A stretch of DNA of 55,046 bases. Source: a virus. The notes under the pieces are model-generated. The model was not told where the DNA came from and searched no databases. It saw only the letters and a list, made by a program, of their open reading frames with translations. Location of the stretch: positions 1-55,046 of the IMG/VR virus record IMGVR_UViG_3300020451_002514; one strand, given 5' to 3'. Each line of letters opens with the position of its first letter. Position 1 is the stretch's first letter. The position numbers and the translations under genes were made by a program. Shown here piece after piece: positions 9,219-16,131 of this stretch.

Positions 9219-10328
9219 ATTGTAGAGCATAAACCAATCTAAATCAACAAATAAATCATTCTCATTTTTTCTTTCATTCCTATCGTAATGACTTTCATAA
9301 ATATTATTGCCGCAAATAATCTTTTTCCTGCTTTTTATTTTTAATGAATTTAAATTCACACCTTCGAGTGTTTTTTTATTATCTTGTATAAGCTTTGGTT
9401 TTTTATCTTCATGTATGAGATAATCGAAAAATCTTACTCTTTCTTTATCAATGTTTTTTTTGCTTTTACATACAAGCGTTGTGTCCAATCCAGATTTCTT
9501 TAAAAGCGCCACAAAATCTTCATCAAAAGAATCAGCTTCATAGGTTATTCTTGATATCCTTTTAGACATTATTATATTGGCATCTATTGGATTGTTTGTT
9601 GTAACTTCCGCAGGAGTAAATTGTAGAATTTTGCCTAGCACATCCTCATTGTGAGCCAAGTCCATCCTTATCGAAACAGGGCCGCCTTGAAAATTAGTTG
9701 GTTGTGATGGGACAACTTCGATACAATTAAATATTGATCTTGGTCCCATGTAAATAGTTTTTTGTTTTATTTTTTCATCTATCTCTAAAACATCCAGAAC
9801 TGCTTGAGCTATTTTTTCTGGTTTAATTAAATTGATTGTCTTTGGGTTTTCTTCTAAAGCAAAGGATGGTTTTCTACCATCTCTATCAGATTCTATTGCG
9901 ATAGCTTTACTTTTTTTATTCCACAAAGGGTCGCAAGTATTTGCATAAGTGTGTGAGTATATTCCAACGACAGGTTTATCAAAAGCTGAAGCTAGATGAA
10001 CTGGAACGCTGTCAATTCCCACATGACCTAGTGATTTGCGAATAATGTAACTACTTTGTTTTAAGGAGAAAGTCGGAAGATGTTTATCTACTCCTTCTAT
10101 GGTCTCTTCTCCAAAAGCTCCTATTTGTATTATCTTGATATCTCCTAGATGTGGTTTTAATAACTCAATAACTTCTGGCCAAAAGTTGTATTCCTTCGCT
10201 TGAATTTTTTTATCATTATGGATGGTGATATATTTATCAAATGGTACAGGAAAAAAGTGAGGTTTGACTACTGGCTTACCTATTGTTACTCCACAACATT
10301 TTGCGTATTCTTCTGCTAAGTGGCTCAT
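9201..10328 (-). CDS. GT9 (heptosyltransferase-like) C-terminal half plus unknown domain
   Basis: A 375-residue protein. Residues ~1-180 match the nucleotide-sugar-binding half of family 9 glycosyltransferases: 'KYITIHND' strand, 'IIQIGAFGEETIEGVD', 'IIRKSLGHVGIDSVPVHLASAFDKPVVGIYSHTYA' (the usual 'D-G-HLA-A-P-VG-G' signature). The acceptor-binding half is missing here. It is found at the end of the upstream gene, which stops in an ATGA overlap with this start. Residues ~190-375 form a domain I do not recognise. A role in adding heptose or a similar sugar is inferred. Confidence 0.65.
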   Translation of the reverse strand: MSHLAEEYAKCCGVTIGKPVVKPHFFPVPFDKYITIHNDKKIQAKEYNFWPEVIELLKPHLGDIKIIQIGAFGEETIEGVDKHLPTFSLKQSSYIIRKSLGHVGIDSVPVHLASAFDKPVVGIYSHTYANTCDPLWNKKSKAIAIESDRDGRKPSFALEENPKTINLIKPEKIAQAVLDVLEIDEKIKQKTIYMGPRSIFNCIEVVPSQPTNFQGGPVSIRMDLAHNEDVLGKILQFTPAEVTTNNPIDANIIMSKRISRITYEADSFDEDFVALLKKSGLDTTLVCKSKKNIDKERVRFFDYLIHEDKKPKLIQDNKKTLEGVNLNSLKIKSRKKIICGNNIYESHYDRNERKNENDLFVDLDWFMLYNDDEQS

Positions 10329-12043
10329 CTTAAATTAAATTCTGTTTTATCTTTTCCGTTGTGGGTATAACTGTATGTTCTTTGAGTAGTAGCATGAGGC
10401 AAGAAAGCTATATCAAAATGTCCTTGGCTGTCACCTCTACCTTCAAGCACATAGCAATTGTCTATTTGGGGTTGATATGGTAAAACTTTTTCTAAGTCAG
10501 GATTGTCATCAATCATGTGAAAATACTGCGGCTTAGTAAAAACATAAATCTTTTTGTCTGGATAAAGTCTTTTTACATTATGTATTAGCGAGTTTATCAT
10601 TAATACATCTCCAGCAGAATCAGGCATGACTATTGCTAGCCTGTCCTCCTGCTTTGTGTCGCCTAGTAAATCTTCTAAAGTCGTAGGTGGTTGTTCTTGC
10701 TTCTTAGGCTCGTCTAATGATAAAGGTTTCTTTAGAGACAATAAAATATGTTTTAGTTTATTCGCTATAACTGGAATTGAAAAAGTATTCTGTACATACT
10801 TGATTCCATTAGCACTGATTTTATATTTTTCTCCTTCATCCATCATATAGACCTTTTTTAATTTTGCGGCTATATCAAAAGGACAAGTTGAAGCTTTTAC
10901 AAATTGTGTTTGAGGTTCTCTATACTCATTCCATTTTAAAGGCAATCCTCCTTGATGCTCGTAGCAAGAATCAGTACCACAAGAATATTCAGTCACTAGT
11001 GTGATCAATCCAGCAGCTTTAGCTTCTTGGATTGGAAGTTCTTGCCCTCCACTTGTAAATGGGTGACAATATACATCCATGCAATTGTATATTTCATTTA
11101 ATTGAACTTCAGTAACACCCTTACCGCTAGTTTTTGTTTTTAGAGTTTTGTCTGTTCCGCAAGCTGGGCATTTTAATTCTTCTCCTCCATATGGCTGAAC
11201 GTGATAATGATCACATTTATGACAAAGATATGTGGCTAATACATCTTCTCTATCTACATTTTTTTCTTGTAGATATCTTGGAATATCCCATCCTTGTCCA
11301 ACTTCTGACCAATCAGTGTGTAGTAATAATTTTGGTTTGGCTTGTGGATTTTTTTCTTTAAAATTTCTGAAGCCATCTAGTAAATTTGGTACTGATTTTC
11401 TAAGTTGATTCTTGAAAACAAACCCAATGACATAATTGTCAGACAGATTAAATCTTTTTCTTATCTCGTCTCTATTATCAAGAGGTTTAAAGTTAGTATA
11501 ATCAACAGCTCCGTGCAATGTCTGTACATTTTTTCGCCCAAGCTTTTTCATCTCCTGTTCTGCAAACGATGCCCACACTAGCATCTTGTCGCAGTGAGGT
11601 TCCATTTGTAATGCTTGATCTAAAATTGGAACGCTATCCAAAGTTGTCCAAAGAATTTTGTTTATTTTATTCCACCAAGGTTTAGTTTCATACTGAGGGA
11701 ATGCCCATATATCTTCAACTCCAACATATACATCGGGCTTGCAGTCTTCTATGATTTCATCTATGGCATAACCTCCATAGGCGTTGTATCTTTCTTTTAG
11801 GGGATCTCCTTGTATTTGTTGAAGTACATTTGGATCTTGATTTAAAGTTCCATAAGATTTCCAAGGAGTTAAAAGGTTAGTTCCATAATTTATACCATTA
11901 GCAGCTTCAAATACTTCTATATTTGGATCTTGATGAAGTGCTAGTAATATATTTCTGGCATTCTTACCAAAGCCTGTAACCATCCGAGAATGGTTAGAAT
12001 GAAATAAAACTTTTAATTTTTTAGAAGGGGACTTCTTCGTCAT
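10325..12043 (-). CDS. GT4-type glycosyltransferase with zinc ribbon, fused to GT9 N-terminal half
   Basis: A 572-residue protein. Residues ~8-430 form a GT-B glycosyltransferase: 'VLFHSNHSRMVTGFGKNARNIL' N-terminal strand/helix, 'GFVFKNQLRKSVPNLLDGF' phosphate-binding loop, and 'SGGQELPIQEAKAAG', the E-x(n)-E acceptor motif of family 4. A zinc-ribbon-like insert has Cys274, Cys277, Cys292 and Cys295. After a Pro/Lys/Glu linker (~440-465), 'DRLAIVMPDSAGDVLMINSLIHNVKRLYP' begins the N-terminal half of a GT9 domain, which stops at FNLR and resumes in the next gene. It overlaps the SSB gene by 23 bases. Confidence 0.65.
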   Translation of the reverse strand: MTKKSPSKKLKVLFHSNHSRMVTGFGKNARNILLALHQDPNIEVFEAANGINYGTNLLTPWKSYGTLNQDPNVLQQIQGDPLKERYNAYGGYAIDEIIEDCKPDVYVGVEDIWAFPQYETKPWWNKINKILWTTLDSVPILDQALQMEPHCDKMLVWASFAEQEMKKLGRKNVQTLHGAVDYTNFKPLDNRDEIRKRFNLSDNYVIGFVFKNQLRKSVPNLLDGFRNFKEKNPQAKPKLLLHTDWSEVGQGWDIPRYLQEKNVDREDVLATYLCHKCDHYHVQPYGGEELKCPACGTDKTLKTKTSGKGVTEVQLNEIYNCMDVYCHPFTSGGQELPIQEAKAAGLITLVTEYSCGTDSCYEHQGGLPLKWNEYREPQTQFVKASTCPFDIAAKLKKVYMMDEGEKYKISANGIKYVQNTFSIPVIANKLKHILLSLKKPLSLDEPKKQEQPPTTLEDLLGDTKQEDRLAIVMPDSAGDVLMINSLIHNVKRLYPDKKIYVFTKPQYFHMIDDNPDLEKVLPYQPQIDNCYVLEGRGDSQGHFDIAFLPHATTQRTYSYTHNGKDKTEFNLR

Positions 12044-12584
12044 CGTCTTCGTCTATTTGGGGTTCTTTTGGCGCTGGTTTTTTATACTCTTTTTTAGGCA
12101 ATATAGAAGACTCAAATGACTGCTTTATAAATTCTTTTAATAGTTGAGCTAATACTTCAACTTCTCCCGCTTCAAGAGGGATTCTAAATATTTGTGTTGA
12201 ATTTCTAGTAATGTTAATACCAAAAGCTGGAGTCTCATACCATTTGTCTCCGTCTTTTTCTTTGACCTTGCGTTTTTTATCCCAAGGAGCAAATTTAATT
12301 ATAGTAGTATCTTGATCTTTTTTATGGAATGCAACAAAAGGTATTCTGTTTTTAAATGAAGATAAGATCTCACCTGCTTCTATAAGTGATAAAGCTGTAG
12401 TGGCAGACTTCTCAGGGTTTTTTGCATTCTCCTTGAAAGAGCCTGTTTTTCTACTGTCATTCCAGCTATATTGCTGAATCATTGAAACAAAAAGCACGGG
12501 TTTGTCATTCTTGCCTTTATTTATAGAGAAACTAAAGGCAGACCCTTGATTTTTAGAGTTTGGCTTATAAAGAGTAAAATTCAT
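12021..12584 (-). CDS. ssb: Single-stranded DNA-binding protein with SSB-type acidic tail
   Basis: A 187-residue protein. The N-terminal ~150 residues are strand-rich with 'MNFTLYKPNSKNQGSAFSFSIN', 'FVAFHKKDQDTTIIKFAPWD' and a closing helix 'EVEVLAQLLKEFIKQSF', resembling phage PC4-like ssDNA-binding folds rather than the classic OB-fold SSB. The C-terminus ends DEDDDEEVPF, the acidic-plus-Pro-Phe tip that bacterial SSBs use to recruit partner proteins. This supports ssDNA binding during replication or recombination. It is the first gene of the minus-strand operon and lies back to back with a + strand gene 38 bases away. Confidence 0.7.
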   Translation of the reverse strand: MNFTLYKPNSKNQGSAFSFSINKGKNDKPVLFVSMIQQYSWNDSRKTGSFKENAKNPEKSATTALSLIEAGEILSSFKNRIPFVAFHKKDQDTTIIKFAPWDKKRKVKEKDGDKWYETPAFGINITRNSTQIFRIPLEAGEVEVLAQLLKEFIKQSFESSILPKKEYKKPAPKEPQIDEDDDEEVPF

Positions 12585-12612
12585 TGAATTAGTGTAAAGT
12601 TATTTAGATAAT
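12584..12612 (+). promoter_or_regulatory. Sigma-70-type promoter for the 12623 gene
   Basis: TTGAAT (12584-12589), 17-base spacer, GATAAT (12607-12612). The predicted transcription start (~12619-12620) falls 3-4 bases before the ATG at 12623, leaving no room for a ribosome binding site. Confidence 0.6.
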
Positions 12613-12622
12613 CTATTGTAGT

Positions 12623-13411
12623 ATGCCATTTAATAAAATTCAACCTGAACAGATACAATTAGCGACTTTTTTTAGTTCTTCTGGAGATATTTCTATTAAT
12701 CAAACTGACACTGGAGTTGCCTTAAATTTATCTAGAGAAATCACTGGCGATTTTGCTTTAACTGGAAACTCTTCAAATCCATTTGTTATTAACAAGAGAC
12801 CTGTATTCAGCATGCCTAGAACTGGCACAAATACTATCGATGATTTTAATAGTGGAACTTTTGTTTTTAATGGATCTAGCAACACTGTAAGTGGCACTAG
12901 AAATATGGTCATCAATGGCGCTAGTAATGTGTTTACAGGAAATGGTATAGATAATGTTGTTGTAAATGGAGCTTCTAGTGATTTTGGGTCAGGGGTGAAT
13001 AGCTGCACAAGTTTAGCTGGAGATGGTGCTAATTTTGCTGATCAAACTACAGGAGCTGTTATAATAACAGATGTCACAACTAGCACTCCTGCACCAGTAT
13101 CAAACCATTCAATGTTGATTGACTTTAACTCTGGAACATTCTTTCAAGGTTCACCTACAAGATTTCTTACAGATATTAACATTAAAAATACAGCGTCTGG
13201 TTTATTTTCAGGAAATTTAAATGTTATAGGGAATTCTTTTTTATCAGGTACAAATATAAGCGGGGTAGCAAAATTTAATACAGGCTTTACACTTCCTCAA
13301 TGGGTTGGTTCAAGCATGGCAGGTACTTCTGGATCTATGGCTGTATCAGGAACAAGCTTGGCTATATTTTTAGGAGGAGTTTGGTATGGTATAGGGACTC
13401 AGACTATTTAA
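12623..13411 (+). CDS. Fiber/adhesin-like virion protein with YadA-like repeats
   Basis: A 262-residue protein rich in Gly, Ser, Asn and Thr. Residues ~75-135 hold short repeats such as 'NGSSNTVSGTRN', 'INGASNVFTGNGID' and 'VNGASSDFGSGVN', resembling stacked coils of trimeric adhesin heads. The C-terminus (SMAGTSGSMAVSGTSLAIFLGGVWYGIGTQTI) looks like a trimer-capping tip. No signal peptide is present, so a virion fiber is more likely than a secreted adhesin. It is the only + strand gene in this part of the window, has its own promoter, and its stop overlaps that of the converging FmdB-like gene. Confidence 0.55.
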   Translation: MPFNKIQPEQIQLATFFSSSGDISINQTDTGVALNLSREITGDFALTGNSSNPFVINKRPVFSMPRTGTNTIDDFNSGTFVFNGSSNTVSGTRNMVINGASNVFTGNGIDNVVVNGASSDFGSGVNSCTSLAGDGANFADQTTGAVIITDVTTSTPAPVSNHSMLIDFNSGTFFQGSPTRFLTDINIKNTASGLFSGNLNVIGNSFLSGTNISGVAKFNTGFTLPQWVGSSMAGTSGSMAVSGTSLAIFLGGVWYGIGTQTI

Positions 13412-13797
13412 TCGAAGTCAACTTTAATATCCTTTGTTTCAAAGGTTTTCTTTTGACCAAGTTGAGATGTGTGTTTTTTTCCGCCTGTTTTTTTAGAGTA
13501 ATTTCCTAAAGCTTTTTTCTTAATTGGATCTACACCTCCATTTGCCTCTGCTCTGCGTTCACTGAGTTCTGCCGAGTAGTCTAATAGATCGCCGACAGTG
13601 CCTTTCATATTCGCCGTCTTCTCTACATAGTTATTTGCACTAAAAGGATCATCACTGGCTGATACGGCCATATTTGGAGCAAAAAAGACCCTTTCCCACT
13701 CAACACCATCTTTGGAGTAAGTATGAGGGTCATTCATAGATTGAATAACTTCCTCATACTCCTCCTCGGTAGGGTGTTTGTAGATGTAAATAGGCAT
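13408..13797 (-). CDS. FmdB-like small protein lacking zinc-ribbon cysteines
   Basis: A 129-residue protein. The start 'MPIYIYKHPTEEEYEEVIQSMNDPH' followed by 'GVEWERVF' matches the FmdB-type putative regulatory family (MP-Y-Y-C-CG-FE-QS). The cysteines are replaced here (HPTEEE), so it cannot form the usual zinc ribbon. The C-terminal half is basic and low in complexity. Its start shares bases with the Hsp20 stop (TAATG), so the two are co-transcribed. Function is unknown; such proteins are frequent in phages. Confidence 0.6.
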   Translation of the reverse strand: MPIYIYKHPTEEEYEEVIQSMNDPHTYSKDGVEWERVFFAPNMAVSASDDPFSANNYVEKTANMKGTVGDLLDYSAELSERRAEANGGVDPIKKKALGNYSKKTGGKKHTSQLGQKKTFETKDIKVDFD

Positions 13798-14129
13798 TAA
13801 TCAACAGAGATTTCTCTTCTCTCACTTACGCATTTTTTAGGTAATGTGATTGTAAGTAGCCCGTCTTTTGTAGTTGATTTTATATGGTCAACTGAGACAG
13901 CTCCATATAAATTTAATTTTAATTCCTTTTCACGGCTATCATTTTTAGCTTTAACTTCTAAAACTTCATTTGTAGCAGTGATAGTGATGTCATCTTTTGA
14001 AAATCCAGCAAGCTCTGCTTCAGCTACATAGACATCTCCTGATTCTTTCATTGTTATATAGTTCTTTGGTGCATTTCCAAATACATCAAAGAGTGAGTCG
14101 TATAAATGGGTGTTTAATTTGTAATTCAT
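13797..14129 (-). CDS. Small heat shock protein, Hsp20/alpha-crystallin family
   Basis: A 110-residue protein, compact for Hsp20. The alpha-crystallin domain spans nearly all of it: 'VYVAEAELAGFSKDDITITATNEVLEVKAKN' (the conserved AELAGF-K-DI-I strand pair) and 'STTKDGLLTITLPK', close to the family's 'DGVLTITLPK'. Holdase chaperone activity follows from the family. I chose ATG 14129 (MNYKLN) over the upstream ATG at 14171, because the alpha-crystallin fold starts soon after it and a strong promoter lies between them. T4-like cyanophages also carry Hsp20, thought to aid virion assembly. Confidence 0.9.
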   Translation of the reverse strand: MNYKLNTHLYDSLFDVFGNAPKNYITMKESGDVYVAEAELAGFSKDDITITATNEVLEVKAKNDSREKELKLNLYGAVSVDHIKSTTKDGLLTITLPKKCVSERREISVD

Positions 14130-14138
14130 AATGCTTAT

Positions 14139-14167
14139 ATTATAACATAATTTGTGCCATAACTCAA
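14139..14167 (-). promoter_or_regulatory. Sigma-70-type promoter for hsp20
   Basis: On the minus strand, TTGAGT (14167-14162), 17-base spacer, perfect TATAAT (14144-14139). The ATG at 14129 begins nine bases after the -10 box, so the predicted transcript has at most a few untranslated bases. The promoter sits inside the 3' end of the upstream glycosyltransferase gene. Confidence 0.7.
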
Positions 14168-15252
14168 ACACTGTATATACAGTCTAAGATAGAATCTATG
14201 GTGTTTTTATAGGTAAATTTGTCACGCAATTTTGTCCCTTCTGTGTTAAGTTGTCCCACTCTTTTTTCAGCTTCTTCCATTGCTGAAATTATAGTTTTCC
14301 CATCTAACTTGTAATAATTACCTTGATTGAATGGAGCGCCCTCTTTGAAAAATAGATTATCGTAGCACGGTTGTTTTCCTATGGGGTCTACAAGTATTGC
14401 GTTGTCTTTTGTGGCCCAATCTTTATGTGAACTACAGTTACTTACTAGAGACCATTTTCCTAAAGCTGTACAATTAAATGCGGGTAAATTCCATCCTTCT
14501 CCATTTGAAAGTCCCGATAAATCAATATCAATATTATTCATTAATATATTAACTTCTTCATTTGTTTTAAGAGGAGGTAAAAAATTAATATTACTCCAAT
14601 GATTATTCATTGTAGAGCTGTTTACAGCTTGCTGCATTTGCTCTTGATTTAGAAAAGAATTATTTACTAAGCAACTCAACTGATATTTAGGATTATTCCC
14701 ATATTTATTTAGCCATAATTGTATCAAAGCTTGAGTATTTTTCCTTCTTTCAAACTTTCCAATCAGCCCAAAATGGATAATTTGTTTATCAAATTCTTTT
14801 GGTATTTCTTTGAAGTCGGGATCAAAGCCTAGAGGTATGGCTGAAACGTTTGTACATCCCTTTTGTTTAAAAGCATTTGCAGCCTCTGTTGAAGAAAAGA
14901 AAACATGTTTTTGCATTTTAACAATATTTACCTCCTCAACTGTTGGAGAATCTAGCTCATAAAAAGTATACAAATACTGATTTTGACCTAATGTTTTTTC
15001 TGAGCCGTTTAGATGCCAAAGTTTTAAAGTGGGAGTATCTTTATCAAGTTTTCCTAGTCTTTGTGCTGCAATTGAAGAGACCCACTGTTTGAATTCATCA
15101 TTAATTGTATTGAAGGCTGAGAAATCTCCTTGGTCGCCTATAGGGTGAAGACTTATGTCTATTTCGTGTTCTTTTAAAACTCTTAAAAAATTTACAGAAA
15201 CATTTCCGAAGCTTAATGAATTTATTGGAGCTTCAAAGTTTAATTTTTTCAT
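14164..15252 (-). CDS. Glycosyltransferase, GT4-like (GT-B fold)
   Basis: A 362-residue protein. The N-terminal half is a Rossmann-like region with 'YTFYELDSP' and 'VFFSSTEAANAFKQKGCTNVSAIPLGFDPDF', typical of GT-B enzymes whose hinge is 'PLG-D-F'. The C-terminal half has 'FGLIGKFERRKNTQALIQLW' (residues 161-180, the R-x-KN phosphate-binding loop) and 'GLSNGEGWNLPAFNCTALG' (~248-265), the acceptor E-G-W motif. It probably transfers a sugar from a nucleotide donor to a surface glycan. Its start overlaps the end of the sigma-factor gene by 20 bases, so the two share a transcript. Confidence 0.75.
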   Translation of the reverse strand: MKKLNFEAPINSLSFGNVSVNFLRVLKEHEIDISLHPIGDQGDFSAFNTINDEFKQWVSSIAAQRLGKLDKDTPTLKLWHLNGSEKTLGQNQYLYTFYELDSPTVEEVNIVKMQKHVFFSSTEAANAFKQKGCTNVSAIPLGFDPDFKEIPKEFDKQIIHFGLIGKFERRKNTQALIQLWLNKYGNNPKYQLSCLVNNSFLNQEQMQQAVNSSTMNNHWSNINFLPPLKTNEEVNILMNNIDIDLSGLSNGEGWNLPAFNCTALGKWSLVSNCSSHKDWATKDNAILVDPIGKQPCYDNLFFKEGAPFNQGNYYKLDGKTIISAMEEAEKRVGQLNTEGTKLRDKFTYKNTIDSILDCIYSV

Positions 15253-15841
15253 TTTCTATTTTAGATTTTATTTCCTTTATAGCTTTATCGTGAATATTTA
15301 TACAACCTTGAGCTGAAAGATTTACCTTCTCTGCAACTAATTTCCAAGGTTTCAATTTGCACCCTTTGCCGTTAAAATATCTTTCATTAAATATTGTTTT
15401 AAGCCTTTCATCTCTGTGTTTAAATATTAAATTTAAAATTCTTTTAAATGAGTCATTGAACACACAATTTTCATCAGGTCTCTTTGACCTGTCTTGTTGA
15501 TTGTTCTTTTTTTGTTCTTCTCTCTCTTCAAAACTTACAAGTCTTAAATTTTTTTTGTTTTTAGTTTTTTGAGTTAAACACATGTATTTAGTTTTATTGG
15601 CCAAATGTGTAGAAAACTTAGCTTTTTCAGGATTATATTCCAGAGCAGCTTTGTAAATAACATAATCTTTATCTTCCATAATATCACTAATCTGATTGAA
15701 AGATAGGCTGTTGTAGCCAAATTTTTTCAACATATCGACGTAGATACCAGAATGCCTAGAAATTAACTCTTGAAGAGCTAATTCATCATTTTTTTCTTGT
15801 ACCAAAACGGTTAAATCAGTGTCTGTCAGAGATTTAGTCAC
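15233..15841 (-). CDS. RNA polymerase sigma factor, sigma-70 family (phage type)
   Basis: A 202-residue protein from GTG 15841; ATG codons at 15922 and 15964 would add up to 41 residues. Region 2 is visible as 'YKAALEYNPEKAKFSTHLANKTKYMCL', the core-binding and -10-reading helix pair (Y-P-KG-KFSTY-I). Region 4 is 'WKLVAEKVNLSAQGCINIHDKAIKEIK', a helix-turn-helix reading the -35 element. I prefer GTG because TTGATT-16-TATAGT lies seven bases before it, while the longer forms start inside the divergent promoter region with a poly-Lys/Phe stretch. It likely redirects host RNA polymerase to phage genes, like T4 gp55. Confidence 0.72.
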   Translation of the reverse strand: MTKSLTDTDLTVLVQEKNDELALQELISRHSGIYVDMLKKFGYNSLSFNQISDIMEDKDYVIYKAALEYNPEKAKFSTHLANKTKYMCLTQKTKNKKNLRLVSFEEREEQKKNNQQDRSKRPDENCVFNDSFKRILNLIFKHRDERLKTIFNERYFNGKGCKLKPWKLVAEKVNLSAQGCINIHDKAIKEIKSKIENEKIKL

Positions 15842-15848
15842 TAAATCT

Positions 15849-15876
15849 ACTATAAGAACAAATATAAAAAAATCAA
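15849..15876 (-). promoter_or_regulatory. Sigma-70-type promoter for the sigma-factor gene
   Basis: On the minus strand, TTGATT (15876-15871), 16-base spacer, TATAGT (15854-15849), followed seven bases later by the GTG at 15841. The predicted start of transcription is on the start codon, which supports GTG as the true start. Confidence 0.6.
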
Positions 15877-15894
15877 CTTTTTTTTTGAATTTTG

Positions 15895-15922
15895 TTGACA
15901 AGGGAAAAATTTTACCTATCAT
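15895..15922 (+). promoter_or_regulatory. Near-consensus promoter for the nrd operon
   Basis: TTGACA (15895-15900), 16-base spacer, TATCAT (15917-15922) on the + strand, pointing at nrdB. The predicted start (~15929) gives a leader of about 200 bases, unlike the leaderless pattern elsewhere in the window. The region immediately downstream carries the GTAA/TTAC repeats. Confidence 0.7.
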
Positions 15923-15932
15923 TACGTAATCC

Positions 15933-16015
15933 GTAAGGTTACGATATACTTTACTTATCTTCACTGTAAGGTTACGATATATCTTACATCTTCACTCTCT
16001 TAACGTAATGGTTAC
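15933..16015. promoter_or_regulatory. Array of GTAA-N2-3-TTAC operator-like sites
   Basis: GTAAGGTTAC occurs at 15933-15942 and 15966-15975, each followed by GATATA. A variant, GTAATGGTTAC, is at 16005-16015. The palindrome TTACGTAA overlaps the end of the -10 box (15922-15929), and a related palindrome, GTAAATTTAC, lies at 16119-16128 four bases before the nrdB ATG. Each site is an inverted repeat of GTAA/TTAC, as expected for a dimeric repressor or activator. The binding protein is unknown. Confidence 0.6.
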
Positions 16016-16019
16016 GCAT

Positions 16020-16056
16020 TATATTTATATTTTACTTCGTAAAATATATAAATATA
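16020..16056. other. Long AT hairpin in nrd leader with TATAAATA in both arms
   Basis: Left arm 16020-16035 and right arm 16039-16056 are complementary except for a two-base bulge, around a TTC loop closed by C-G. The right arm contains TATAAATA (16047-16054) on the + strand and the left arm contains the same octamer on the minus strand (16029-16022). That octamer is the T4 late-promoter consensus, so this could be a divergent late promoter, an RNA hairpin, or both. Confidence 0.5.
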
Positions 16057-16058
16057 AT

Positions 16059-16075
16059 AAAGCTTCGCTTTTTTT
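16059..16075 (+). terminator. Terminator/attenuator-like hairpin in nrd leader
   Basis: AAAGC-TTC-GCTTT stem-loop followed directly by more T residues (16069-16075). The stem is short. It lies between the upstream promoter and nrdB, so on the + transcript it could attenuate the operon. Confidence 0.35.
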
Positions 16076-16131
16076 AATAAATTTTTCTTGACTGACTTCT
16101 CTGGTCGTATAAGCTCGTGTAAATTTACGCA

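Noticed and set aside
15842-15964. Longer N-terminus for the sigma factor (ATG 15964 or 15922)
   Set aside because: It would run through the divergent promoter and gives a poly-Lys/Phe stretch; the GTG at 15841 fits region spacing and has its own promoter.
16008-16091. 27-codon leader peptide ORF before nrdB
   Set aside because: It overlaps the hairpin and terminator-like element, has a low-complexity AT-driven composition, and no regulatory codon run is evident.
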